From NCBI RefSeq assembly GCF_020736845.1, contig NZ_JAFFQR010000087.1, positions 1 to 64,000 of the forward strand: a stretch of DNA of 64,000 bases, written 5' to 3'. Below the pieces are notes generated by a model. That model worked only from the letters and a program-made list of their open reading frames with translations, made no database searches and was not told the origin of the DNA. The DNA is from Paenibacillus farraposensis (GTDB lineage Bacteria > Bacillota > Bacilli > Paenibacillales > Paenibacillaceae). Positions 16,248 to 26,065 of this stretch are shown here, piece by piece. Made by a program: the position numbers and the translations under genes. Position 1 is the stretch's first letter. Every line of letters begins with the position of its first letter.

Positions 16248-19200
16248 CGTGTAGACCTGGACTATTTCCTGACTCGTTTGAAAAAGGGTTAGCGAGATTG
16301 TGGGGGGACAAATCTGTGAAGGCATTTCAGTTATCCCCGTTATTTTTGGAAGATATCTCACAGGCTTGTGTGGATTATAAAATCGATCGTAAAGATTTTA
16401 TGAATATAGTTAAAAAAAGCAATATGACGGGATTTGTTACCACACCTGTGACTTTGAGAATGCTGCTAACACACTTCAAAAGTAATGGAGAATTTCCGAG
16501 AACGAGAGACCAACTATATGAAATAGGCTGCTTAGAGCTGTGCGCGGAACCAAAGCGTAAAATGATAACTGCTCTCCCTTTAACACCTTCCAAGAGACGC
16601 TTTGAGATTGCTATGTTAATGGGAGCTATAACGATATTTTGTAACAAGCAATTGATCAGTAAAGGGAACCCTCTTTGTAATAATGACGTTGTTTTCGATA
16701 TTCATAGCTGGAAAATAACTTCGTCAAAAGTATCAGGTATTCATTCGGATGACTTTGAAGAACTGTTACAGACGGCCTTATTTAAGGAGTTAGAGCCAAA
16801 TAAATTTAGCTGGGCGCATTATAGTTATGCGGAATATTTAGCTGCTAGGTATGCACAAGATCAAGAACTAACAGGATCACAAATTATCAGTCTGATTGAG
16901 AATGAGGAAAGAAATATTGTTCCGCAGTTATACCAGACATCTGCATGGTTAGCCGGATCATCGGAAGAAGTATTCAACCACATCTTGCAAAATGATCCAG
17001 AAGTGTTGAGCCTTTGTGATTCCAATTTACTAAGTGATTCAAGCAAAAGAGCCCTGCTCATAGCTTTGCTGGACAGATATGAACAAAGTGGATCTTACAA
17101 TCGTCTAGCCAGTTGGGATTTTTTTAAGCAACTCTATTTTTCTGGTATCGAGGAAGTTCTTCTTTCCTATCTAGATATGCGAACACTGTATTCACTAAAC
17201 TGTAGATTAATTCTTGGTATTATAAAAGAAATGAAGCTTACATCGTTAATAGCAAAATTATTTGAAATTGCTACAGTATGGTTCAATCCTTTGCTTGCTG
17301 AACAGGCGCTATACGTGTTAACCAAAGTAATTGAAGAAGAAAAGGATAAGGCGGAATTAAGGAAAGTTCTTTTAGAAGGAAAAGTGGATGAAGATAACTC
17401 AAGTTTAGTCGTCAATTATTTATATCCCTCTCATTTATCTATAGAAGAGATTATTTCCTTTCTAGAATTAAAAAATTGGAACATGGATGTTAAGGAAATA
17501 TTCACTTTCCTTTCAGAACACGATCAGTATCGAGTCGTAGAGCTATTAATTAATAGGGAAAGAGATAGTGATTTTTTTTTTGAGACCCAGATGCTTGATT
17601 GGCTGTTGATTCTTATGGGGGAGCAAACAGAATATGCAGAAAAATGGAATTCGCTAGCCTTATCAAGACTCCATATTAAGGGCCACCTCATACTCACACC
17701 AAGTATATTACATAGTGAAGATGTAACCTGGGATACAAGAATGGAATTGGTAAATTGGACTTGGGGAAATGTGGGAACTGGTACATGGTTTCGCATATAT
17801 GAGTGGTTCAATTCAAAAGATTTGTCTGATCTCGTAAACCATATTGAAACAGTAGCTGAAAATGAGTTTCGGACTGAGCTGATTTTTTTGACTGTCCAAC
17901 TTATGAATCCCTATAGTGAAAAGGATATAACCGATGTAAAACCACTTTACAAATGGATAGAAAATAACAGTAGAATGGTTGTACCAATCCAATCTTTGAC
18001 AAGTGTAAATATGAGAAGCTTACCGGTTTTTACTGCCAATAAAAAAAGTAGGCATCTAAGTTTTGTAAGTAAAAGGGAATCTTTAAAACGTGTAGGAATT
18101 CTGCTTGGGGCAGAGAAAAAAGATGTAACACGTGTTTGGCCGCTGATTGCTCGGCAGCTAAGACCAGACTTACTTGAATTATATGAGCACTGCATAACTA
18201 AATCTCGAGCTTGGCCTCTTTTTTCAAATGAACAAAAAGAAAGATTGCTGCAAACAGCAAATTTATTCATTAATAAATTTGAAGTAAAGTATTATCCAGA
18301 TGAGTACTGGAGATCAGATTTATCCCCGATATGTTCAGCGTTGCAATTAATATGGAAATTGCGTCCGCAATTATTTGAACAATTGTCAAATGAAAGATTA
18401 TATCTTTTGATTCCATATATGGTTCATCCGAAGATGGATTCATACGATAGCGGTAATGATATTTTTCGTTTTGCCTACAAAAGAGCTAAATCCAAAGAAA
18501 TTATTAAGCCTCTTCTTTCTCTTTTAAAGAAACGCCGCTCTATAGGATCTTGGCATGGAGATCGATCCATAGCAACAGAGAGAATCAATCACGTTTGGGA
18601 TGAGAAGATAAATAAAGCAATTCAACATATCTTGATGGAACCATTGCTACCTAGAACTTCGGCTAGAGATTTATTGGGAATTTTATATCTACATGAAGAA
18701 GATACTGCTTTGACTTTTTGTGAGGATATCATAAAAGAACGCTTTCTGAGCTATTCTTCATGGAAGAAAGCTGTAGCTATAGCTTCCAAAATGTTGGATT
18801 CTGCCAAAGACGGTGGAGAAAAAATACTCACAATTTTATTAAGATCAAAAAAAAATGCGGATATCAAATTTGTATATTACGTTCTGAGGCTATACTCCAA
18901 AGATAGATCCGATTTTAATTATCGAAATAAATGGACCCCCGCAGGGTTGATAGAATTATATAGTTGGATTCATAAAAATGCTGGTCTATTTAAGAAGGAA
19001 TGGAGGGTGGGGGTTGAGGAGTGGAAATCATATATCCTAAATGAAACGGAATCCATTGATATCTTAAAACCGGAGCATGTACTGCAATTAAAACAACTAA
19101 TTCCAGACTGTAATATTGTGCGTGATCATTGGGAAATGATCAGGGTTCAGTTCCAACGGGAAAGTTGGTATGCTCCTTCCATAGAAGGACTGCTACATAT

Positions 19201-19828
19201 GACGGAAAATGCTGAATCAAAGCCCATAACCAATGAATATCAGTTAATTGAGGCTCTTCGGGAATCATTAGAAGCTTTTGAACTTGAATGGAATGGTAAT
19301 GAGAATCCATTAGTCGCACTTCTTTGGAACCAAAATAAAGGAAGCTTAAAGCATCAATATTGGCCAAAAGACGAAAATTTACTATCGGACACGTTAAAAT
19401 ATTTTGTTTCAAAAGATCTGCAGAGAAGAGGACTGATAGCAAATAGAGAAGTGCAGGTTCTTCGCAAACAAGGAGGCGAAAACGGGGCTCTTTTAGATAT
19501 TAAGGTTGAGGTTCCTGCAACGAATGGCACTAGGACTTTACGTGTGTATATTGAAGTGAAGGGTTGCTGGAATGAAGATTTGGAGACTGCCATGCTAGAC
19601 CAGCTTACTAATAAGTATATGGTTCAACATCATTGTGATTTCGGTATGTATGTTGTAGGCTGGTATCAGTGTTCACATTGGAAAAAAGAGTGGGATTATA
19701 GAGCGGGGAAAGCACCAACGTACTCTATTCATAAAGCAAGGGAGCTATTTAGTGCGCAGGCTAAGAATATATCTATTCAAAGTAGAAAGAGAATAGAGGC
19801 TGTGATATTAAATTTATCCTTGAGGTGA
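16238..19828 (+). CDS. STAND/NACHT-like NTPase, main part with C-terminal PD-(D/E)XK motif
   Basis: 1,196 codons in the -1 frame relative to the preceding ORF. It opens in the NTPase lid region (TCRPGLFPDSF, a sensor-like Arg motif), then TPVTLRMLLTHFKSNGEFPR and YAEYLAARY typical of NACHT winged-helix regions, then roughly 750 residues of helical repeats expected for a sensor. At the C-terminus GGENGALLDIKVEV and RVYIEVKG give D1087, E1106 and K1108, a PD-(D/E)XK nuclease-like signature likely to be the effector. No exact family name is known to me. Together with 15783 it forms a nuclease-bearing STAND defence candidate between an Mrr nuclease and a HEPN/RES gene. Whether it is active depends on the frameshift. 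Confidence 0.6.
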   Translation: MRVTCRPGLFPDSFEKGLARLWGDKSVKAFQLSPLFLEDISQACVDYKIDRKDFMNIVKKSNMTGFVTTPVTLRMLLTHFKSNGEFPRTRDQLYEIGCLELCAEPKRKMITALPLTPSKRRFEIAMLMGAITIFCNKQLISKGNPLCNNDVVFDIHSWKITSSKVSGIHSDDFEELLQTALFKELEPNKFSWAHYSYAEYLAARYAQDQELTGSQIISLIENEERNIVPQLYQTSAWLAGSSEEVFNHILQNDPEVLSLCDSNLLSDSSKRALLIALLDRYEQSGSYNRLASWDFFKQLYFSGIEEVLLSYLDMRTLYSLNCRLILGIIKEMKLTSLIAKLFEIATVWFNPLLAEQALYVLTKVIEEEKDKAELRKVLLEGKVDEDNSSLVVNYLYPSHLSIEEIISFLELKNWNMDVKEIFTFLSEHDQYRVVELLINRERDSDFFFETQMLDWLLILMGEQTEYAEKWNSLALSRLHIKGHLILTPSILHSEDVTWDTRMELVNWTWGNVGTGTWFRIYEWFNSKDLSDLVNHIETVAENEFRTELIFLTVQLMNPYSEKDITDVKPLYKWIENNSRMVVPIQSLTSVNMRSLPVFTANKKSRHLSFVSKRESLKRVGILLGAEKKDVTRVWPLIARQLRPDLLELYEHCITKSRAWPLFSNEQKERLLQTANLFINKFEVKYYPDEYWRSDLSPICSALQLIWKLRPQLFEQLSNERLYLLIPYMVHPKMDSYDSGNDIFRFAYKRAKSKEIIKPLLSLLKKRRSIGSWHGDRSIATERINHVWDEKINKAIQHILMEPLLPRTSARDLLGILYLHEEDTALTFCEDIIKERFLSYSSWKKAVAIASKMLDSAKDGGEKILTILLRSKKNADIKFVYYVLRLYSKDRSDFNYRNKWTPAGLIELYSWIHKNAGLFKKEWRVGVEEWKSYILNETESIDILKPEHVLQLKQLIPDCNIVRDHWEMIRVQFQRESWYAPSIEGLLHMTENAESKPITNEYQLIEALRESLEAFELEWNGNENPLVALLWNQNKGSLKHQYWPKDENLLSDTLKYFVSKDLQRRGLIANREVQVLRKQGGENGALLDIKVEVPATNGTRTLRVYIEVKGCWNEDLETAMLDQLTNKYMVQHHCDFGMYVVGWYQCSHWKKEWDYRAGKAPTYSIHKARELFSAQAKNISIQSRKRIEAVILNLSLR

Positions 19829-20028
19829 GATCATTTATATTTTCTCTGCCTAATGATTAAGTTAGACCGATTGCTAGAGCTATTGTTGTTGAACGGCATC
19901 AAACCAGCCACTTATAATTACCTCAGTGTTCGGAACTTTGTAACATTGATCAATCTATATATCATAGAATGACAGGATCACGTCGTATGGGCATCAATTG
20001 ATTAACTGATGTTGAAAGGATGATATAT

Positions 20029-21363
20029 TTGAAAGCATTACAACTGGGTAGTATTACGGAAACAACCATGTGTTCTTTTTGTTGGGGGGATTTGGCCGAA
20101 ATATTCGATAAAAACAGACACAATTTGCTCGAGGATGCTGGGTATGAAGTGCAGATTGCAGAACTAGGGGATTCGACGATATGCGAAGTATGCAGTCAGA
20201 AGATCAACAGTCACGAAGATTATTATATTGTAACTGTTGATGATGCTGATTTGGTGGAAGTGGTCGATGAAATTTCAAAGCTTATTGGTGGTTGTGAACA
20301 TTGCGAAGGAAGTGAAAGAGGGCATCTGGCCCATAACTATAATAAAGATTTAGGTCCAGATGAAGCGGAAATGGATGTCTCCGGAGAATCACTGAGTAGT
20401 TATTTAAGTGATCAGGGTGTACCAGACAATTACATTGCGCTATTTGCGGGTTATGTTAATTGTCCTCGTTGCGGGAGTGGTCGAGATGCTGATCCACGTG
20501 ATGATCCAAGTGCTCAGGGGCTCGATGTACACTCAGAAATCTTCACTGTGAGTGATGTGAACTTTTTTTGGGGTGATGATTTCTATGATGAGTCCGCCTT
20601 ACATCATTACTGCAGTTTCACAAGTAGCTATGGATTTGGCGTTAAGCATGAGGACTTAACTGAATTCGGTAAATTTCTGATTAAACATCCAACTATGGGC
20701 ACCAAGCATCCTGTTGGTGATATGCTTTTTCAAGCTATTAAGCTCCATAAACAAGAAGGCCAAGGAATGAGGCTTAAACCGACATTGGATAACGGAATGC
20801 TGCTGTATCGCGGCCGAAGTCGTAAAGAGGATTCGACGGAACAATATCCAGCGTCAAAAATGTGGTCGCCACCTGAAGGAAATGCCAGCCATGGACGCTA
20901 CAATGCGATCGGTGTACCGGTATTATATCTTACAAATGACCTGGAGGCTGTACCGTATGAGATCCATACAGCAGACGACGAAGTAATCGATATAGCAAGC
21001 TTTGAAATAAAAAAGGAACTGCTACTTTTTGATATTGGGGTTTTCGATCAGGGCTTTGAAGGCTTCTTTGAAGATAGTCGAGCTGATTCTCGGTTGTTAA
21101 AACATCGATATTTATTACCCAACTTTATCGGGGCATGCTGCAGTCTGGTTGAGTATGACGGAGTGAATTATACTGGTGTGCGAGAGGCTGGACCTTATAC
21201 TAACTATGCACTATTTATTCAGGAAGAGGACCGTGATGTCGGAATTATCGATAAAATTAAAACGTACAAGCAAACGATCGTAAGAACGATAAATGTTATT
21301 GAATCTATTCCTGAAGAAAATGATCGCGTTAAAAGTCGCCTAAAAGGGACCTTTATGTTTTAA
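20029..21363 (+). CDS. HEPN/RES-type N-terminal domain and RES-domain protein
   Basis: About 444 residues. TTG 20029 is chosen because AAAGGA (20015-20020) is spaced 8 bases away, while ATG 20020 overlaps that site. The N-terminal third has paired cysteines (CSFCWGD near 15, ICEVCSQ) and the ..EDYYIVTVDDAD.VE.V pattern of the HEPN/RES N-terminal domain, plus CEHC and CPRCGSG zinc-like pairs. The C-terminal ~170 residues match RES domains: LLYRGRSR, W.PPEGNASHGRYNA.GVPV and LYLTNDLEAVPYEI. RES toxins degrade NAD+. With no separate antitoxin beside it, a self-contained abortive-infection role is possible but unproven. Confidence 0.65.
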   Translation: MKALQLGSITETTMCSFCWGDLAEIFDKNRHNLLEDAGYEVQIAELGDSTICEVCSQKINSHEDYYIVTVDDADLVEVVDEISKLIGGCEHCEGSERGHLAHNYNKDLGPDEAEMDVSGESLSSYLSDQGVPDNYIALFAGYVNCPRCGSGRDADPRDDPSAQGLDVHSEIFTVSDVNFFWGDDFYDESALHHYCSFTSSYGFGVKHEDLTEFGKFLIKHPTMGTKHPVGDMLFQAIKLHKQEGQGMRLKPTLDNGMLLYRGRSRKEDSTEQYPASKMWSPPEGNASHGRYNAIGVPVLYLTNDLEAVPYEIHTADDEVIDIASFEIKKELLLFDIGVFDQGFEGFFEDSRADSRLLKHRYLLPNFIGACCSLVEYDGVNYTGVREAGPYTNYALFIQEEDRDVGIIDKIKTYKQTIVRTINVIESIPEENDRVKSRLKGTFMF

Positions 21364-21665
21364 CAATACAAGTTCTTGTCCCTTGCCGAGGACAAGAACT
21401 TGATTCCTTCCCGTAAAGGACTAACGTTTGCCCCAGTAGACTGTACTTAATCACACTCAAAACCGGTGATGAAGGAGAGAAATTAAAACGGGCCAATAAA
21501 TTCAATGTTGAATAGGCATAGGAGGGCAGCCAAAAGATCATCAGGCATTCACAGTTCTATCCTGCGCCTTCCTACTCCGATTTGGTTCGAATCCGGTGGG
21601 TGAACAACAAGCTTTTCTTTATGAGAAAACTCAGTAAAAAAACAAGAGCATTGGATATCAGGTGA
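21364..21665. other. Intergenic; hairpin after the RES gene
   Basis: CAAGTTCTTGTCC and GGACAAGAACTTG around 21367-21402 form a 13-bp stem with a short loop, with only a weak T-rich tail. It may be a terminator; the ACAAGAACTT core also resembles sites of the mini-element at 25424. No gene in the remainder. Confidence 0.45.
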
Positions 21666-21947
21666 ACAATACCAGGTAACCTGGATGAAGGCATTGATCT
21701 CATCATCGAAATAAGTGATGGCCGTATTGGGGTTAAATGCAAACGTTACTCAGGTAAAATCTCAGTTTCGACCGTGCAAGAAGCGTATGCTAAAAAAGAT
21801 ATGCACGACTGTGACAAAATTCTGGCTGTAACGAATTCCTACTTTACTGCTCCCGCCGTGAAGATGGCAGAAAAGATAAATGTAGTTCTCTGGGATCACG
21901 ATGAACCGGTAACCGAGCTGTTAGAGGTACAAATTTTGTATTGGTGA
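21666..21947 (+). pseudogene. Mrr-type restriction endonuclease fragment
   Basis: An open frame without start codon. It reads LDEGIDLIIEISDGRIGVKC, KRYSGKISVSTVQEAYAKK, then KILAVTNSYFTAPAVKMAEK and VVLWD. D (GIDLI) and V-K-C-K-R are the catalytic-core positions of Mrr_cat domains; the usual Q.K is VKCK here. The N-terminal part is lost. It resembles the intact Mrr domain at 14705 only distantly. Confidence 0.65.
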
Positions 21948-22166
21948 ACGTTTGCCTAAAGAATACTACGAGTTAAACGAAGTAAATGAAATTGCCATTT
22001 AGATGTTTCGCTGTGACTGTATTTCGCCGGTGCGTCTCCAAAATCAGGAGCGAGTCATCCGTATGTCCGGAAGAATCCGGGTGCAGCGATTCAAGGTGGC
22101 TCTTTTAATCGTGAAAGATTGAGGTGTCTGAATGTGTATAATTAAGCATTTGAAATGTATGATTAA

Positions 22167-22463
22167 GAAAGATTTGATTATTGTCCCAAAAATCATTATC
22201 ACAATAAAATTATAGAAAATGGGTTGACAGAAGAATTATTGAATCAAGTGAGGATTAAAAAAAATGAAGCACAACATAAAATAAAGAAGGTAAAAGGTAT
22301 TGGTGAGTTACTAAATATACATATCCAGATCCCTGATATTGAGGTGAATCGAAACCTTGAAATTATAGAAATACAAGAATGCAAACTGAATCCTTCTGGC
22401 TGTAAATCAAGCTATGAGATTGTTCAGAAGCATCCTCAGGTATTACATGTGGAGCTGAATTAG
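22167..22463 (+). pseudogene. Unrecognised coding fragment, perhaps a toxin C-terminus
   Basis: Open from TAA 22164-22166; ERFDYCPKNHYHNKIIENG leads into the ORF that begins with TTG at 22224 (LTEELLNQVRIKKNEAQHKI). No ribosome binding site. Upstream, near 22030-22135, another frame reads GASPKSGASHPYVRKNPGAA, resembling a toxin linker. A small acidic gene follows at 22485. The arrangement is consistent with a worn toxin/immunity pair, but neither part is recognised. Confidence 0.3.
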
Positions 22464-22484
22464 GAAATTGGGATTTTAAATTCA

Positions 22485-22868
22485 ATGGCGGACGTAATTG
22501 AGCATCTGAGGGAGCTGCACAAAGAAAAAGGTTATCCAAGAGATGTGTATTATAGGCTTTTCTTTGATAGAGACGATCATATGACTTGTGTTTATTTTGA
22601 TTTAAGTAATTATGATCCTGATAACTTGGCCATCCTGTATCTGTCTTTTGGCAAGACACCAATGAACTATCGGTCAAGAATGTATTTAAAACATACTGAT
22701 GAAGATGTTGGAATTTTAAAGATAGTTGATTTTTTCTCTATAGAAGAAAACAAAGGACATGGGGCATTTATGCTCGAGTCACTTGTCGATTTAATTCCAC
22801 TATTGAATCAGAAAATAGAGAGAAGGAACCAAGAGTATTATGGTTCTTTCTGTAAACAAAATCACTAA
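22485..22868 (+). CDS. Small hypothetical protein, weakly GNAT-like
   Basis: 127 residues. RLFFDRDDHMTCVYFDLSNY, LAILYLSFGK and ENKGHGAFMLESLVDLIPLL recall the strands and the G.G..ll..l segment of acetyltransferase folds, but the canonical R/QxxGxG/A motif is absent. No good ribosome binding site precedes ATG 22485. It may be an immunity protein to the fragment upstream or a degenerate GNAT. Confidence 0.4.
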   Translation: MADVIEHLRELHKEKGYPRDVYYRLFFDRDDHMTCVYFDLSNYDPDNLAILYLSFGKTPMNYRSRMYLKHTDEDVGILKIVDFFSIEENKGHGAFMLESLVDLIPLLNQKIERRNQEYYGSFCKQNH

Positions 22869-23139
22869 TCTGTCCGATACATACATAAGGATGTTTTATT
22901 GTTAAATATACCCTTGAAAAATATCATTTCACATATCATTTATATTAGACCTCGGTTTAAGATAACAGCTACTTTAATACGCACAGCATTATGTAAATGC
23001 AGCAACCAGAAAGGAAATGGAACGTGAATCGTGAGGAAATTCTTCAACATTTTACAAAAGAGGTCTACGAACGCTTAAGCACCAAATGTTATTCACGAAT
23101 GCATATTTTTAAGGACGATAACAAAAAGGGGAGAGTTAT

Positions 23140-24228
23140 TTGTTTAGAAATAGAAAAGGTAAAAAATTTAACAAAAAACAAAGATATCAAAAAAATGAAT
23201 TGAGTTTCTCAGAAAGAACAACCAGATTAGTATTAGTTCTAACTATAATAGGAGGTATTTTTGGATTTATCGGAAGTTTCTACCTAGATTTTTTTGTGTA
23301 TTCTTTTTCGTCAAGAGTACCTTTGGAATTTTCTATAGGTGCAGAACATATTGTACTAATATGTTTAGGAATAAGTTTAACCATGATTATTGGGAATATT
23401 ATAGTTTATATCTGGAGAGAGTTCAATAGCTTTAATTTACAAACAAATCTAGTAGAAGTTATAGAGCAAAAAATAAAAAAGGCAAATCAAGCATACAGTA
23501 ACATTTTTAAGAGTATAAATATGAATCTTTCAATATCATCAATAATAATTGTAGTCTTTATTGTCGTTCGGAGTTTTTATGTTAAGGATCGTTTGGTTAT
23601 CGGAATGACACTTATTTTTACATTTTTGGTACTGTCTATAATCATTTTGTTTTGTATTAAGAAAAAATATAAATTTGATCCTAAAAAAATACTGAATTTA
23701 ATTACGCGTATATCAATTATGCGTGTTTGGGTTTTTGTAATAATTTCCTTTTTGTGGTCTTTATTTGGTATAATAACTATGATACCGAAGCAACCAATAG
23801 ATATTAAGTTTGAAAACTCAAATATTGTCATTGACAGCGACAATTACCCACCACAAAATGTTTCTATTACTTTTATGAGTTTCGATAGGAAGGGAACCCC
23901 GCTTGCAAAGAAAATACGTTTAAAAGAGGATGATTTTAAAGTAGCTTTTCAAGAAGTTATAGAAAACCCGAATACAAACGATGATTATTTGTATCAGTTG
24001 AGAAAATCGTCACCTAGTAGTGATCAAGTAATTCAAATGGGGAATACTATGTATAACTATCGTTATAAATTAGATTACAGAAAATATATAAAAGAAGGAG
24101 AAAACTTTGTCCGTATCACTTTTGATGCTAAAGGATTATCCAGCAATAAAAATACAACAATTGTTACTCCAATAATTTATAAGGATAAGAAATATGACAT
24201 CCAACAAAATGAATTCCATATCAAATAG
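23140..24228 (+). CDS. Multi-pass membrane protein of unknown function
   Basis: 362 residues from TTG 23140 behind GGGGAGAG. Four or five hydrophobic segments lie in the first ~210 residues (e.g. LVLVLTIIGGIFGFIGSFYL, IIIVVFIVVRSFYV, VFVIISFLWSLFGIITMI), followed by a ~140-residue soluble C-terminal part rich in beta strands (IVIDSDNYPPQNVSITFMSF). No recognised family. An overlapping 68-codon ORF (22997-23203) precedes it and may be a small partner or chance. Base composition is A+T-rich like the surrounding accessory DNA. Confidence 0.55.
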   Translation: MFRNRKGKKFNKKQRYQKNELSFSERTTRLVLVLTIIGGIFGFIGSFYLDFFVYSFSSRVPLEFSIGAEHIVLICLGISLTMIIGNIIVYIWREFNSFNLQTNLVEVIEQKIKKANQAYSNIFKSINMNLSISSIIIVVFIVVRSFYVKDRLVIGMTLIFTFLVLSIIILFCIKKKYKFDPKKILNLITRISIMRVWVFVIISFLWSLFGIITMIPKQPIDIKFENSNIVIDSDNYPPQNVSITFMSFDRKGTPLAKKIRLKEDDFKVAFQEVIENPNTNDDYLYQLRKSSPSSDQVIQMGNTMYNYRYKLDYRKYIKEGENFVRITFDAKGLSSNKNTTIVTPIIYKDKKYDIQQNEFHIK

Positions 24229-24842
24229 TTGTTATGAGACAGCAAATCGCAGTCTTCTTTCTTACTTACTTCTATTCGGTACTGAAGCTCGGGAGGGGAC
24301 AGCAAACCTCCTCTGAGCGGTATGTAGAAACACAGTAGATATCACTAAGCATGAGTAAAATGGTAAATCCCCTTATGACGGAGTGTTTTATTTGCTGTTC
24401 ACTGATGTGAAATTCCGCAACCAGGTATAAAAAGATCTGCATAACTTCTTCGCAGTAAGTGGACAAAAGTGGTAATATAATTGAAGTTACTATGAAGAGA
24501 CTGTAACGACGGGAACCCTAGATCTAGAATTGTCTGTATCTCGGGATAACATATATGTAACGGAAAATCGGAATTGACGCAGCATTACTTGAGGAATTCA
24601 TTTTGCATCGCGTTATGTTTAACCATCAAGTTTGTTAGTCCTGCTATGCATAAATAAAAAGAACTCATTTTTGTTAATGAGTTCAGGCTGTCGAGACTTC
24701 TCGACAGCCTATTTTATGTTGAATTTGTTTAATGCGACACCGCATTAATGTTATATATTATAGGTAACTTTTTTCGCCTCTGGTTAGTTCAATTCAACAT
24801 TTTACTCTGGAACCTAGAATTAAATCCAAGTATTTTTCTAAT
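24229..24842. other. Intergenic region with terminator hairpins
   Basis: No supported gene. At 24685-24710 AGGCTGTCGAG pairs with CTCGACAGCCT followed by a T-rich tail, a good terminator; just before it GAACTCATT pairs with AATGAGTTC. The minus-strand 64-codon ORF at 24272-24466 is discussed under rejected items. Confidence 0.5.
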
Positions 24843-25336
24843 GTGGAAGTTGCCTTAACGCAAGATTACTTATATAGAGATGAATTTAAAAATGATTTAT
24901 ATAAGCAAAATTGTAGATGTTTCAAAGCTATAGACCAATATGTTAAAAAGAAATTCATCAAAAAACATCTAAAATGTATACTAATGCTTCAAGAACTTAG
25001 GAAGAATGAAAATGAAGAGTTTCCTCCCATTTGTCCATATGCATATGCTTATGTATTTTGGAAGCAAAGTTTATTAGGGAGAGAGCAATTTTAAAACACA
25101 ACTCAGATGTAAGGCACAAACAAAAGATTGAAATTATGCTTCCAAATGTAGCTAGAACGATTAATTTTAATGAATTTAAATGCCCGCTAAGTACTAAAAC
25201 TATGAAGAAATTGTTATTCAAAATGAATACTTTTAAACCATTGAGTGTAGCAATGAGAATTTACAAAAATCCAAATGATGAAAATAAAAGAATTGAATCT
25301 TACGTTAACCAATATGTAAGGAAACTAAGAATATAA
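24843..25336 (+). pseudogene. Frameshifted hypothetical gene
   Basis: Two overlapping frames join naturally near 25080: YAYVFWKQSLLGRE in the first continues as RAILKHNSDVRHKQKIEIML and FKPLSVAMRIYKNPNDEN in the next. The product would be ~165 basic residues with several Cys; open reading also extends upstream without a start. No family recognised. The terminator at 25351-25376 follows. Confidence 0.4.
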
Positions 25337-25350
25337 AACACAATTTAATT

Positions 25351-25376
25351 CGCCTTTATTAGGCGTTTTTTTATTT
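25351..25376 (+). terminator. Rho-independent terminator
   Basis: CGCCT, a TTATT loop and AGGCG are followed by TTTTTTTATTTTT. Confidence 0.75.
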
Positions 25377-25423
25377 TTGCTGTAGTAATATACTCATCAG
25401 ATATAATAAAATAATATTGCATG

Positions 25424-25629
25424 GGGAATGAGATAAGATTCTTGTCATTTATGAGATAAAGTTCTTGTCATCCGACACCAGAGACTAATGTCGGGTGATA
25501 AGAACATTATCTCATTAATTGCTGCGAAAATCGCGGCTTTTTTTATTTTAGGGATAAAGTTCTTGTCAAAACCAAATGACAAGAACTTTATCCCATTTCC
25601 AATTTTGACAAGAATATTATCTCATTCCC
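25424..25629. mobile_element. 206-bp mini-element with 24-bp terminal inverted repeats
   Basis: The left repeat is GGGAATGAGATAAGATTCTT plus GTCA (25424-25447); the right (25606-25629) is its inverse with one mismatch. Inside lie further copies of GATAAAGTTCTTGTCA: direct at 25452-25470 and 25551-25568, inverted at 25577-25595 and, more weakly, near 25495-25514. No ORF. Multiple internal transposase-type sites resemble Mu/Tn7-class ends, but this is a different site family from the one at 4281 and 36886. Confidence 0.65.
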
Positions 25630-25750
25630 GACGGGGGTTAATAAGAGGAGGATATAAGAAATCGTAGCAGCATAGGAATACTGATTAAGTACTTGCATTG
25701 CATTATGTTGCAACCTTTAGTCCATTCATTGTCTGAGCCAATCGAATAAA

Positions 25751-26065
25751 ATGACGAATTCAAATCAGAACAAAGAAAGACGATTACGAAAGGGAGTTTA
25801 TGGAGTGTTTTCCGGCTACACTTGCAGAAAAGTAATGAAGAGTCTCTTAAAGTACGACAATATCAGAAGACCATTAATAATGCTCGATATAGATAGATTG
25901 TTTTACAAATTTAATGATTTGGTACGGGAAAGTTCAAATAATGATGGGATTTACAATTCCGATTATGCTTTAACCAATTATATTGCTGAATGTTGCAAGG
26001 AAATAGGGTATCACGGTATTTCTTATAAAGGGGTAAGAGGTGAAGATTATACAAACTTATTTTAA
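25751..26065 (+). pseudogene. RES-domain fragment
   Basis: 104 codons without a clear ribosome binding site. The end, YALTNYIAECCKEIGYHGIS, YKGVRGEDYTNLF, matches the C-terminal part of RES domains (..YLLTQY.AE......GYDGI.Y.S....). The front half with its Arg/Glu catalytic region is missing, so it is a remnant of a RES toxin gene. Confidence 0.5.

Noticed and set aside
21367..21402. Second mini-element at the stem after the RES gene
   Set aside because: It has a single inverted pair and no terminal repeats; a terminator explains it equally well.
22997..23203. 68-codon ORF before the membrane-protein gene
   Set aside because: It overlaps the better supported TTG start at 23140 and lacks a good ribosome binding site; kept only as a mention.
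24272..24466. Minus-strand 64-codon ORF with a TetR-C-like FHISEQQIKHSVIRGF stretch
   Set aside because: It has no start context and no HTH part, and the similarity is too short to tell from chance; at most a tiny TetR relic.
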